Positions 54,664 through 62,958 of a DNA stretch of 62,958 bases are shown here, in pieces. The notes beneath the pieces are model-generated. The model saw only the letters and a list, made by a program, of their open reading frames with translations. It was not told the DNA's origin and did no database searches. The DNA is from Clostridia bacterium (GTDB lineage Bacteria > Bacillota > Clostridia > Christensenellales > Borkfalkiaceae): positions 1 to 62,958 of the forward strand of contig JAGANI010000054.1 in the NCBI GenBank assembly GCA_017624285.1. The letters run 5' to 3'. The stretch's first letter is position 1. Every line of letters begins with the position of its first letter. Both the position numbers and the translations under genes were made by a program.

Positions 54664-57432
54664 ATGAAGTCATTAAATAAAATTAGAATTTTATTAATAA
54701 GTTTATTCCTTTTTGGGGCAGCAATCTCTTTTACAGGTTGTAAAGAACCAGACCCTATTTATTTTACGCCAGAAGTTACCCTTGACGATTATACACCTTA
54801 TGAAGAGAAACCCCCTGTTTTTGGTGAAATCACCCTAGACGGGGTCATGGATGAAGCCGTTTGGGCTGATCAAGAAGTTGGTGAAATCACCCTTAAAGTC
54901 GGTGGCGTTGATTATTACGTAAGTTTAACTTCTTACTATACCGAACACGGCATAATTATCGGCGCTAACGTAGAAGGCTCTCCAGTATATTACAACCCTA
55001 GTAGATATACCAACCACAACAGTGGGTTAGAGTTTTACGTTGCCCCCGGTGGTACGGAGCATATCAACAAAAAGGCTTGGCAAATTTCAACCGACGTCGG
55101 CAACAACGTAGATCCCTATCTATTTTTCAACACGGCGTATATTACTTTTGGTGCGGACGTTCAGCTTGGCATAACCGTCAGTGGTCAAGTAAACACTGTA
55201 AATAGCGATGGCTATACTATGGAAATGATGGTCGCTTGGGAGTGTGTAAATTCTATCAGCAAACCTATACCGTACGTAAATCTTGACGCTGCCATTATCG
55301 ACGTAAATAGTTACGTTGGCGATAGAAACGCTTGGGTTTCTATCGGTAGGGAAGTAATCCCCGGTTGGTCGTTTAGCAGTCCTAAAACTTGGTTTACCTT
55401 TACTAAAGACGGATTTTTTGATAGTTCCAAAACACCCGTGTATACGGTTAACGACGGCAACGCTTTATCTAACGGTCAGATAGAAGTTGTAGGTAGCGTT
55501 AAAGAGGGATATTTTGTAAAAGCTAATCCATCTGAAGGTTATAGGATGAGCGCGCTTACAATAAACGACGTAAGCTACGACGTTGCTAAAGTAAACTTTG
55601 ATAAAAACTCGTTGCCCGTATTAGATATTCACGTTGAATTTTTACCTATTGAAGGCGAAAAGAGAAATATTACCATAAACAAAGGCTTTGCCTATTGTGA
55701 ACAAGTTATTCAATCAGGCACGGCGGTAACGCTTAAAAATGCCGATGGCGATTTATACACGGGCTTCGTTGGGGATAACGGCGAGTGGGAAGTAAACGTT
55801 CCTAATGGGGATTACACTTTTATAGCGCAAGGGTTTAACCCGCTTTTAGTTACCATTACGGACGATACCGTATATCAAGTAAGTTTCCGCTCAAACACCT
55901 TCGTTTCTTACAACAACGTTACCGTGGACGAAACCTTAGATACCGGCGCAACGCTTATTTTTAATCAAGTGGGCGTACCTCAAGATAACATATATTTTGC
56001 TAAGTATAACGTTGATTTTTCTAATAAAGTCGTTATCGACCAAAAAATTAAAGTTCAGCTCGGCAATCCGATATTCTTCTCCGTAAGGTTTAAAGATAGC
56101 TGGTCGTGGAATTTTGGTAATTATATAAACATTGGGTCGTGGACGGGTGCGCAAGCGCTTTATATCAAGCACGCTGACGGCACAACTCTAGAAACGTTAA
56201 ATTCTTCAAATACTACTATTATTAGCGAAAACGGTAAAAATTATATCGAAGTTAGGTTGGTGCAAGTTATTAACGGTAACACGTTAGAAGTGTACCGTGC
56301 AACCGACGACGGTTACGTTTTATACGGTAAGTTCGTTAGCGATAGACCTTTAGTTGAATGTTACGCTACCATTACCGATTATCAGGGTGAAGTCATCTTA
56401 AGCGACGTTCAAATATACGACGGCGATAACGCTTCGCTTTACAAAACGGCTACCGTATCCGTAGGTGATACTGGCGAAAGCGACGTAACTTTAAGCGCAA
56501 GCGAAGTTGGTTTTGGCGATACGGTTACAATTACAGTCGTACCAAAAATTGCCGAAGTAGGCACTAACGTAATTAAAAACGTTTTAGTTAACGGTAAGCC
56601 GGTCGAGTATGAAATCGTAGACGACGTATATCGCGTTTTATTCACACACGCGTCGGATAGCACTAGTTATCAAGTAACCGTTATAACTGAAAATTTATTA
56701 CTAAGAAACGTTACTATAAATTTAACCGCTAAACTATATAGTGGTCAAACGGCTAACGTTTTAGGCAAGACGGTTTACTTAACCGGTGAATACGCTAATA
56801 GCTTTATCGTTGAAGATTCTAACACTATTAACTTGCCTGACGGCGACTATCAACTTTTATTAGAAGGCTATTTGCCCGTATCAATTAAGGTTTCGGGCGA
56901 TACAAACTTAAACGTCGTATTAGCGCAAAACATCTTTACGCCTAACCAAAATTTTACTTACGGTTATAGCGAAACAGACGGTTATTATTATACGTCTAGC
57001 ATAAAAAACTCTTGGATGGATTTAGAAACCGTACCTGAAACCGGCAACGTTAAAGTATCGTTAACGTATTCGGGCAGGGTGGATTCAAACGTACAACAAT
57101 GGACGTCTATTTGTTTTTATAACGATACCGACAACGTTATAGAAGTTCAACTTTTAACTTGGGGCGCTACGTTTAGGTTTAAAAACGTCCACGCAAACAC
57201 GTGGCAAATTATATGTACAGAAACTTGCGATTACTCTAACGACTTTGTTATAACGCTTATTGACGGTGTGCTTAGCGTTTATTACGCAAACGACCTTGTT
57301 AATCCTATCTTTACGACTAACGAGTCTAAAAACGGTGGTGCGTTACAAAACTTTTCTAAAATTAGTATCTTCTACGGCTACGATAACGCTAGCGATTGGA
57401 AGATTACTAACCTTAAAATAGAGTCAATTTAA
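54664..57432 (+). CDS. CBM9-like carbohydrate-binding lipoprotein, copy 1
   Basis: 922 residues with AGGGGGGG upstream. Lipoprotein signal with FTGC lipobox (about residues 23-26). Residues about 50-255 match a family 9 carbohydrate-binding / DOMON-like domain (ITLDGVMDEAVWADQ, HNSGLEFYVAPGG, DAAIIDVNS, RNAWVSIG). Several beta-sandwich modules follow, and a pair of internally similar domains with the TATVSVGDTGESDV and NVTINLTAK type starts. There is no catalytic domain. It probably holds the glycan for the GH43 partner encoded upstream. The terminator at 57441-57466 ends this pair. Confidence 0.78.
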   Translation: MKSLNKIRILLISLFLFGAAISFTGCKEPDPIYFTPEVTLDDYTPYEEKPPVFGEITLDGVMDEAVWADQEVGEITLKVGGVDYYVSLTSYYTEHGIIIGANVEGSPVYYNPSRYTNHNSGLEFYVAPGGTEHINKKAWQISTDVGNNVDPYLFFNTAYITFGADVQLGITVSGQVNTVNSDGYTMEMMVAWECVNSISKPIPYVNLDAAIIDVNSYVGDRNAWVSIGREVIPGWSFSSPKTWFTFTKDGFFDSSKTPVYTVNDGNALSNGQIEVVGSVKEGYFVKANPSEGYRMSALTINDVSYDVAKVNFDKNSLPVLDIHVEFLPIEGEKRNITINKGFAYCEQVIQSGTAVTLKNADGDLYTGFVGDNGEWEVNVPNGDYTFIAQGFNPLLVTITDDTVYQVSFRSNTFVSYNNVTVDETLDTGATLIFNQVGVPQDNIYFAKYNVDFSNKVVIDQKIKVQLGNPIFFSVRFKDSWSWNFGNYINIGSWTGAQALYIKHADGTTLETLNSSNTTIISENGKNYIEVRLVQVINGNTLEVYRATDDGYVLYGKFVSDRPLVECYATITDYQGEVILSDVQIYDGDNASLYKTATVSVGDTGESDVTLSASEVGFGDTVTITVVPKIAEVGTNVIKNVLVNGKPVEYEIVDDVYRVLFTHASDSTSYQVTVITENLLLRNVTINLTAKLYSGQTANVLGKTVYLTGEYANSFIVEDSNTINLPDGDYQLLLEGYLPVSIKVSGDTNLNVVLAQNIFTPNQNFTYGYSETDGYYYTSSIKNSWMDLETVPETGNVKVSLTYSGRVDSNVQQWTSICFYNDTDNVIEVQLLTWGATFRFKNVHANTWQIICTETCDYSNDFVITLIDGVLSVYYANDLVNPIFTTNESKNGGALQNFSKISIFYGYDNASDWKITNLKIESI

Positions 57433-57440
57433 TAAAAAGA

Positions 57441-57466
57441 CGGTGGTAAGTTTACCACCGTTTTTT
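57441..57466 (+). terminator. Terminator after the first GH43/CBM9 pair
   Basis: Stem CGGTGGTAA/TTACCACCG, T-run. Confidence 0.9.
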
Positions 57467-57762
57467 ATTTATAGTTGTTTTGTACAAAACAAAAAGCGTT
57501 TTATACATTGTAAACGATATTTTTTTTATTTATAATATAATAAGACGTATTGTATAAAGTGGGCTATAATCTTACGTTAGCATTACGGGTATATAGTCGT
57601 AAAACAAACTAAATTTTAAAAACTATTGAAATTTTTATTAAAAAAATTTATAATATTAATATCTAACGTTTTTATAGTTATTTTTATGGCATTTTATAAA
57701 AATCTATATTTACAAAAGGCGTTTTATAAAATATAATCATACGTAAACTTTAAGGAGGATTT
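57467..57762 (+). promoter_or_regulatory. Control region of the second GH43/CBM9 pair
   Basis: Two candidate promoters: distal TTGTAA (57508-57513), 17 bp, TATAAT (57531-57536), leader of about 220 bases; proximal TTTACA (57709-57714), 17 bp, TATAAT (57732-57737), short leader. Otherwise AT-rich without visible structure. Confidence 0.6.
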
Positions 57763-59940
57763 ATGAAAAAAGTCTTAAAATTAATCGTAGCAGTTTTGCT
57801 ATTTACGATTGCTTTTTCAGGCTGTAAAACGGTTGATAGCCCCCCTATCGTAGTAACCGTTCCACCTGAAATCGAACTTGTAGAAGGCGAGACTTACAGT
57901 AACGAAATCGGTGTTTACGACCCCGATATTAAAGCGGAGTCTACCGAAGTTTACAACAAAAATTTATTTTATCGCAATAAATTATTGCCGACGGGCGCTG
58001 ACACCTTCGTATTATATTGCGACGACGCAACCGATACGGAAAACTACGGCAAGTATTTTTGTTGGGGTACGACTGGTGTAGGCGTTTATAATTGCTTTGC
58101 TAGTAAAGATTGCGTCAGCTGGGAAAAATATTACGGCTCTTACGTTTGGCCTACCGGTGCATGGGAAGCAAGTCTTTGCTGGGCGCCAGAAGTAGTTTAC
58201 GATAAAGACGCTTTGCCAGAGGACTACGGTTTAGAGGACGACCATATGGGTCAAGGCGTATACTTTATGACCTATACTGCAGGTATAAACGCGACTTACA
58301 GCTATTACTTAGATACTACTGATAACCAACCGATTATCGGTATGGCGGTATCTACGTCTCCGTACGGCCCATACCAAATGTATAACGGTGTCGAGAAGGG
58401 CGCTGTTATCGGTGGCGTTAACTACGCTGAGGCTGAAAATTTTAAACAGTATACCGAATATAAAGATAAAGACTTGGCGGAAGTTTCTTACCACGGTAGA
58501 CGTGGTGGCGAAGTTACTAACGACGACGTATGGTTTAACGTTGCAGCGTTTAGGGCAGCGCTTTCTTTTCAATGGGAAAATAGAGAGTTTGCTGGTCAAA
58601 CGGTAGATGGTACTTATATCCCCGAAAGCGCTAAATATATGGTTGTTGATGAAGGCGCCGGTGGTGTTAGATTGCTCGACTCCCATTGTTTTGTAGACCC
58701 CGTTAGTGGGGATAAGTATTTTTACTTTGCACGTTCAGGGTTTGGCAATCAAACGATTTTCGACGATGACGGTGTCAATCTTTTTGCAGGTAACTATATT
58801 TACGTTATTAAAACGCTCGATAACGACTGGTCTCAGTTAGATTATTCTACGGCAACTAGATTAACTAGGTCGTTCTTTGCATTTACTTCTGAAGCAGCTG
58901 CCGTTGCTTATAACGAAATAGCTTCTGAATTCGACCATAGTTTATATAAAGACGGCTTTAAGGAAACAAAAGAGTATCATCAACAAAAAATCTCAATCGA
59001 CCTTGACAACATCGCTATGAACGAAGGCCCTGTTATGACTTATAACCCCGATACAGGTTTATATTATTTAACCGTTTCTTCGGGTAGTTATCCAAATAAT
59101 ACTTACTGCGTTATTCAGTTAGTAGGGTATTCACCTGTTGGCCCGTTTAGAAAGTTAGATGCTGACGAAGGCGGTTTGGTTTTAGGCGTTGATAACGGCA
59201 CGGTATCCGACGTAATTACGGGCGTAGGGCATCACAGTATCGTTCAAGTGGGGGATGAGCTTTTAATCGTTTACCACCGTCACGTTGCTTTAACGGATAA
59301 CATTCACAATCGTCATCCCGCAACCGATAGGCTTAGATGGGTTAAAAACGATTTGGGTATGACGGTATTATACGCTAACGGTCCTACTAGTAACTTACAG
59401 CCGTTATTCTACGACAATGGCTCAACCGACTACGATATAATTTCTGACGAAGCAAGCGTTTCAGTCGTAGCCGAAGTTGACGGTCAAAAAGCGTATAACG
59501 ACGCTAAACTATTAAACGACGATATCATCGTTACTTTACCTAATATGTTAGCGCCACACGTTAAGGAATTTGAGTTTACTTCTGATCAAGCCGTAATAAC
59601 TTTAACGTTTGATAGTTATCGTGATATTACCGCGATTATGGTCTATAACAGTAGGGATTATTATAAATCTTTCTTAGACGTAAATCGTATCGAAATGGAT
59701 TTTATTAAAGACGGTGTACAAGGTACGGCAGTAATTAAAAATCTTGAGTTTGATTGGAATATGAACGAACAAACCATTGGCGAGCGTATGCGCGCAGGTG
59801 GTTCGGCAGTGGCAGTGTTTAACGAACTTAAAGTTAATGAAATCCGTATAACCGTAAACAACGTTAATGCGGCTTCAGGTTATTCAGGCATAACGGCTAT
59901 ATCCGAAATTTACGTTTTGGGCAAGCCATTAAATTCTTAA
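57763..59940 (+). CDS. GH43-like glycoside hydrolase lipoprotein, copy 2
   Basis: 725 residues with AAGGAGG upstream. Lipoprotein signal (MKKVLKLIVAVLLFTIAFSGC). It is collinear with copy 1 over nearly its whole length, with whole motifs shared (EIGVYD, ESTEVYN, NEGP, TLTFDSYRDITAIMVYNSRD). Catalytic acids are kept, but the first motif is GADTFVLYC rather than TADPGVFYC and the second is DSHCFVDP rather than DAHPFVDP, so the sugar fit may differ. Same order: enzyme, then CBM9-like partner 16 bases downstream. Confidence 0.85.
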   Translation: MKKVLKLIVAVLLFTIAFSGCKTVDSPPIVVTVPPEIELVEGETYSNEIGVYDPDIKAESTEVYNKNLFYRNKLLPTGADTFVLYCDDATDTENYGKYFCWGTTGVGVYNCFASKDCVSWEKYYGSYVWPTGAWEASLCWAPEVVYDKDALPEDYGLEDDHMGQGVYFMTYTAGINATYSYYLDTTDNQPIIGMAVSTSPYGPYQMYNGVEKGAVIGGVNYAEAENFKQYTEYKDKDLAEVSYHGRRGGEVTNDDVWFNVAAFRAALSFQWENREFAGQTVDGTYIPESAKYMVVDEGAGGVRLLDSHCFVDPVSGDKYFYFARSGFGNQTIFDDDGVNLFAGNYIYVIKTLDNDWSQLDYSTATRLTRSFFAFTSEAAAVAYNEIASEFDHSLYKDGFKETKEYHQQKISIDLDNIAMNEGPVMTYNPDTGLYYLTVSSGSYPNNTYCVIQLVGYSPVGPFRKLDADEGGLVLGVDNGTVSDVITGVGHHSIVQVGDELLIVYHRHVALTDNIHNRHPATDRLRWVKNDLGMTVLYANGPTSNLQPLFYDNGSTDYDIISDEASVSVVAEVDGQKAYNDAKLLNDDIIVTLPNMLAPHVKEFEFTSDQAVITLTFDSYRDITAIMVYNSRDYYKSFLDVNRIEMDFIKDGVQGTAVIKNLEFDWNMNEQTIGERMRAGGSAVAVFNELKVNEIRITVNNVNAASGYSGITAISEIYVLGKPLNS

Positions 59941-59956
59941 AAGGGGGTAAGTAATA

Positions 59957-62779
59957 ATGAAAGCATTAAGTAAAATTAAGATATTATTAATAACCCTTTT
60001 AGCTGTATCGTCGCTATTTTTTACCGTAGGTTGCGTTAAACAAAACCCGCCTGAAACTATTTACGACACCCCGTCAGTAACCATCGACGATTACGTTTAT
60101 ACGCCAAAGTATAATAATTACTCTGGTATTACGCTTGACGGCAACATAGACGAAGATATTTGGCAAAACCAAAATAAGTTTATTGGCTCGCTTGAAGTTG
60201 GCGGTGTTATGCACGATTTTGAAACGTCTTCATATTATGCGGAAGAAGGTTTCGTAGTATACTTTAAAGTTACTGGCGCAGCGGTATATTTTAACCCTTA
60301 CCGCGTAGCTAATCAAAACAGTGGTTTAGAGCTTTATTTTGCAAAAGGCAGTATGACCGATATAAAGGAAGGCTCGTTTGAAGTCCCCATTGACGTAGGT
60401 GGCGCGCAGGATTCTAAAAAATATTTATCACCAGGTACGCTTGGATATGGTTACCACAATTTTTATATCTTTGTAGATAGGGCTGTGACGATTGACGGCG
60501 AGCTAAATAAACCCACAAATAATGGTTTTTGTATGGAAGTTATGTTTCCGTGGGAACATTTAACCGAAGACGGCAAACCTTGTGAAACCGTTTGTCTAGA
60601 CGCGGCAATCATCAACGTTAACAGTGAAACTGGTGGCAGAAACGCTTGGGTATCTACGTCTAAAACGTTTTTCCCAGGTTATAAATGGGAAAACCCCCAA
60701 ACATGGCATAGATTTTCTAGCGCTGGTTACGTAAATGAAAATAGTCAACCATTAGTTAATATTAACGATGGCGAAGAACTACAAAACGGCACGGTAGAGG
60801 TTACTGGTACGTTTGGTTCTGGTGTAAGCGTGCGCGCACTCCCCGAAGCAGGTTATATGGTTGACGAGTTTATTATCAACGGTGTTTCGTACGATTACCC
60901 CTTAGTAACGTTTGATAGTAAAGCGATTTTCTCACTCGATATTAAAATTTCGTTTAAGCAAGTAGAGGGTGAGTTGCGTAGCTTTAAATTAAAAGCTGGT
61001 TATCCTGGTGGTGTGTACGAAGCTGTTACCGATGGCGAAGCAATCGCACTAGTTGACGGCGACGGCAATAATTACTCAGGCGTAGTGCAAAGTGGTGAAG
61101 TTTTAATTACCCTACCTGACGGCAGTTACGTTGTTAAAACACAGTCTTACGGCGAAACCACGATAGACGTATCCCAAGGTTTAGACGAATATGATATACT
61201 TTTAAACAAAAAATTGTTTAAGCGTTATGATGACCATTTAGTTGTTCACGATGCTGCTATAAGCGGTCAAACCTTTGGCTTTAACGAAATCGGATTTAAA
61301 ATCAACAGTTATGCTGATGGCGAACGTGGCGCGTTCGATATTGACTTTAGCAAGCCCGTTGTAATGGATTACACGCTAAAAATTCAAGTCGGTAGGGAGA
61401 TTTTCGCATCACTTCGTTTTAAAAAATCAAGTGGTGAAATGGAAACGGCTTTCTTCAATTTTGGCTCTTGGTCCAGTAATCAAAAAATCATCATCAAAAA
61501 CATTAATCAAGAAGTTAAAACTTACGACGCTACTGTAGCTGAAGAAGTTAACGAAGCCGGTAATTACTTCTTAAAGATTAATTTATACCAAATTTACGAT
61601 GGCAAAACTGTAACCCTTTACGAAAAGGCTAACGGCAAACTTAAATATATTTCTTCTTATAACGTAAACGGTACTCCGTCCGAAATGGTTGTAATTATAA
61701 CCGATAACAAGGGTGAAGTTTGGTTTGAAAATTTCAAAGTTGTTACGGGTGATGCAATTAGTAAATATTCATCGGCAGACGTTTTAGTTTCTTCTTCCGG
61801 TGATAGTAACGTAACAATTTCTAAAGAAAAAATCGGTTTAGGTGAGAAAGTTGAAGTTTTAGCAACGCCTAAATCTGCCGATGTTGGCGAAAACGTAATT
61901 ACAAAAATAACCGTAAACGGCAACGAGGTTGATTTTACTTTAGATAAAGGCGTGGCAAAATTATCTATTAGCCATTTAGATGCAAATATTGATGCTTACG
62001 ACGTAAAAGTTTACACCAAAAACGTACGCTATAAAGACGTAACTATAAACGTAGTTGGCAAGGCGTTTGATGGTAGTAGTTTATCGTTAGCAGGTAAAAA
62101 AGTTACGTTGCAAGGCTTAATTAATACGGAGTTTAATATTGGCTCTGGCGATAACGTAGTAAGTTTAGTTTCTAGCGATTATATCGTAAATATTGAAGGT
62201 TTCTTACCAGCAACTATCTTAGTAGAAGACGATACTACTTCGGTAGACGTTGTTTTAGCTGAAGACATTGTTGATTATTTCGAAAAAGACTTCAAACTTT
62301 CTTACAGCGAAGAAAACGGCTATACGCTTACTTCATCGGATTATTATTCTAGGGTTCATTTTAATAGGAATATTCCTCTTAGCAATAATCTTAAAATTTC
62401 CTTTACCTATAACGGTAGGATAGCGGCGGACGTTAAACAATGGGTAGAATTTACCTTTATCGCTTCTAACGGTAGCCAGTTAAAAGCGCAAATCTTAACT
62501 TGGGGAACGAGTTTCGTGTTTAAAAACCCCCTCTTTACTAGTGAAGCAACTAATATTAGTGGCTATAGTGGACAGATTTCTAAAAACTTCTATTTAATCT
62601 ATAACGCTGGCGTGCTTTCGTTATACGATGGCGACAACGACACGGTATTAGCAACGGTTTCAACCGCTAGCGAACCTGGTGTAATGACAAATTTACAAGA
62701 GTTCTTTGTTCATTACGCTTTCGATAATACCGATCCTTGGTCGCTTACCAACTTTACGATAGAAGACTTATCTGAATAA
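59957..62779 (+). CDS. CBM9-like carbohydrate-binding lipoprotein, copy 2
   Basis: 940 residues with AAGGGGG upstream. Lipoprotein signal with TVGC lipobox (about residues 23-26). CBM9-like N-terminus (ITLDGNIDEDIWQNQ, NQNSGLELYFAKG), then the same chain of beta-sandwich modules as copy 1 (VNINDGEELQNGTVEVTGTF, SYNVNGTPSEMVV, DVLVSSSGDSNVTISKEKIG). No catalytic domain. Partner of the copy 2 enzyme. Confidence 0.78.
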   Translation: MKALSKIKILLITLLAVSSLFFTVGCVKQNPPETIYDTPSVTIDDYVYTPKYNNYSGITLDGNIDEDIWQNQNKFIGSLEVGGVMHDFETSSYYAEEGFVVYFKVTGAAVYFNPYRVANQNSGLELYFAKGSMTDIKEGSFEVPIDVGGAQDSKKYLSPGTLGYGYHNFYIFVDRAVTIDGELNKPTNNGFCMEVMFPWEHLTEDGKPCETVCLDAAIINVNSETGGRNAWVSTSKTFFPGYKWENPQTWHRFSSAGYVNENSQPLVNINDGEELQNGTVEVTGTFGSGVSVRALPEAGYMVDEFIINGVSYDYPLVTFDSKAIFSLDIKISFKQVEGELRSFKLKAGYPGGVYEAVTDGEAIALVDGDGNNYSGVVQSGEVLITLPDGSYVVKTQSYGETTIDVSQGLDEYDILLNKKLFKRYDDHLVVHDAAISGQTFGFNEIGFKINSYADGERGAFDIDFSKPVVMDYTLKIQVGREIFASLRFKKSSGEMETAFFNFGSWSSNQKIIIKNINQEVKTYDATVAEEVNEAGNYFLKINLYQIYDGKTVTLYEKANGKLKYISSYNVNGTPSEMVVIITDNKGEVWFENFKVVTGDAISKYSSADVLVSSSGDSNVTISKEKIGLGEKVEVLATPKSADVGENVITKITVNGNEVDFTLDKGVAKLSISHLDANIDAYDVKVYTKNVRYKDVTINVVGKAFDGSSLSLAGKKVTLQGLINTEFNIGSGDNVVSLVSSDYIVNIEGFLPATILVEDDTTSVDVVLAEDIVDYFEKDFKLSYSEENGYTLTSSDYYSRVHFNRNIPLSNNLKISFTYNGRIAADVKQWVEFTFIASNGSQLKAQILTWGTSFVFKNPLFTSEATNISGYSGQISKNFYLIYNAGVLSLYDGDNDTVLATVSTASEPGVMTNLQEFFVHYAFDNTDPWSLTNFTIEDLSE

Positions 62780-62793
62780 AAATTTCAATCAAA

Positions 62794-62821
62794 AAAAGCC
62801 AAGGCTTACGCTTTGGCTTTT
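62794..62821 (+). terminator. Terminator after the second GH43/CBM9 pair
   Basis: Stem AAAAGCCAA/TTGGCTTTT (outer part) with an 10-base loop, T-run. Confidence 0.8.
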
Positions 62822-62827
62822 TGTTGT

Positions 62828-62874
62828 GTAAACAATAAACCCCCAGATAGTCTGGGGGTCCAGTAAAGGTTTAC
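62828..62874 (+). other. Structured element before the next gene
   Basis: A perfect 9-bp GC-rich hairpin ACCCCCAGA/TCTGGGGGT (62839-62847 with 62851-62859) inside an outer pair GTAAAC/GTTTAC (62828-62833 with 62869-62874). No T-run, so it is not a standard terminator. Confidence 0.55.
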
Positions 62875-62876
62875 CG

Positions 62877-62905
62877 TTGAGTAAAATCCTCCGTTTGTGT
62901 ATAAT
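62877..62905 (+). promoter_or_regulatory. Promoter of the gene at the right edge
   Basis: -35 TTGAGT (62877-62882), 17-bp spacer, -10 TATAAT (62900-62905). Confidence 0.65.
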
Positions 62906-62952
62906 AAAAGTTGCGACCTGCCAGTTGCAACCAAAAAACAAACGGAGGATTT
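62884..62952 (+). repeat. Perfect 15-bp inverted repeat around promoter and ribosome site
   Basis: AAATCCTCCGTTTGT (62884-62898) and ACAAACGGAGGATTT (62938-62952). The right arm carries the GGAGG of the next gene; the left arm lies in the promoter spacer. A small GTTGC/GCAAC hairpin sits between (62910-62914 with 62927-62931). Confidence 0.75.
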
Positions 62953-62958
62953 ATGAAA
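62953..62958 (+). CDS. Start of a new gene, cut by the window edge
   Basis: ATGAAA at the last six bases, with GGAGG four bases upstream and a promoter at 62877-62905. Nothing can be said about the product. Confidence 0.6.

Overview
The window reads as a chromosomal segment of a low-GC, endospore-forming anaerobe of the Clostridia type. Evidence: pyruvate:ferredoxin oxidoreductase, GTP-type PEP carboxykinase, Spo0A, SpoIIR, SleB, YpeB, SipL and CotF-like coat proteins, AAAGGAGG-type ribosome binding sites, sigma-A promoters with 17-bp spacers, and T-box, preQ1 and yybP-ykoY leaders. No rRNA, tRNA, IS element, phage structural gene or CRISPR array was found. The exact lineage cannot be fixed from sequence alone; an uncultured gut clostridium is my guess.

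Layout. 1-6.7 kb: the end of a membrane-anchored surface protein with InlB-type repeats, a lipoprotein, a GH78-like rhamnosidase and a plsC-gltS pair. 7-10.5 kb: nifJ. 10.8-15.1 kb: ecfA1-ecfA2-ecfT-truA, then rplM-rpsI. 15.2-16.0 kb: a gene-free block of two short repeat families. 16-26.8 kb: a GH13 glucosidase, a lipoprotein, a second PlsC/zinc-ribbon protein, an FAD oxidoreductase divergent from an AraC regulator, PEP carboxykinase and two unknown genes. 26.9-29.5 kb: a propeller lipoprotein and two CotF-like proteins. 29.6-31.3 kb: a CpG-poor accessory module (PD-(D/E)XK nuclease-like gene, overlapping partner gene, divergent XRE regulator). 31.3-38.3 kb: preQ1 riboswitch-queT, Gfo/Idh/MocA oxidoreductase with divergent AraC regulator, and a P-type cation ATPase behind a yybP-ykoY (Mn2+) riboswitch. 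38.3-47 kb: trigger-factor-like isomerase, ispE, sipL, veg, a zinc-ribbon gene, spo0A, and spoIIR-sleB-ypeB. 47-51 kb: a tryptophan T-box with trpB2, and an Lrp regulator with an aminotransferase. 51-62.8 kb: an AraC regulator divergent from a tandemly duplicated pair of secreted lipoproteins (GH43-like enzyme plus CBM9-like protein, twice).

How it fits together. Glycan use is a theme: GH78, GH13, two GH43 lipoproteins, two carbohydrate-binding lipoproteins, sugar-type oxidoreductases and three AraC regulators, each divergent from the gene it probably controls. Sporulation is the second theme. The most unusual points are a Spo0A with Glu at the phosphoacceptor position and Gln in the acidic pocket, flanked by 0A-box-like sites; the nuclease/XRE island with a perfect operator-like repeat; the duplicated GH43/CBM9 lipoprotein locus; a trigger factor without its ribosome-binding domain; two PlsC proteins fused to zinc ribbons; and a pair of completely superimposed divergent promoters.
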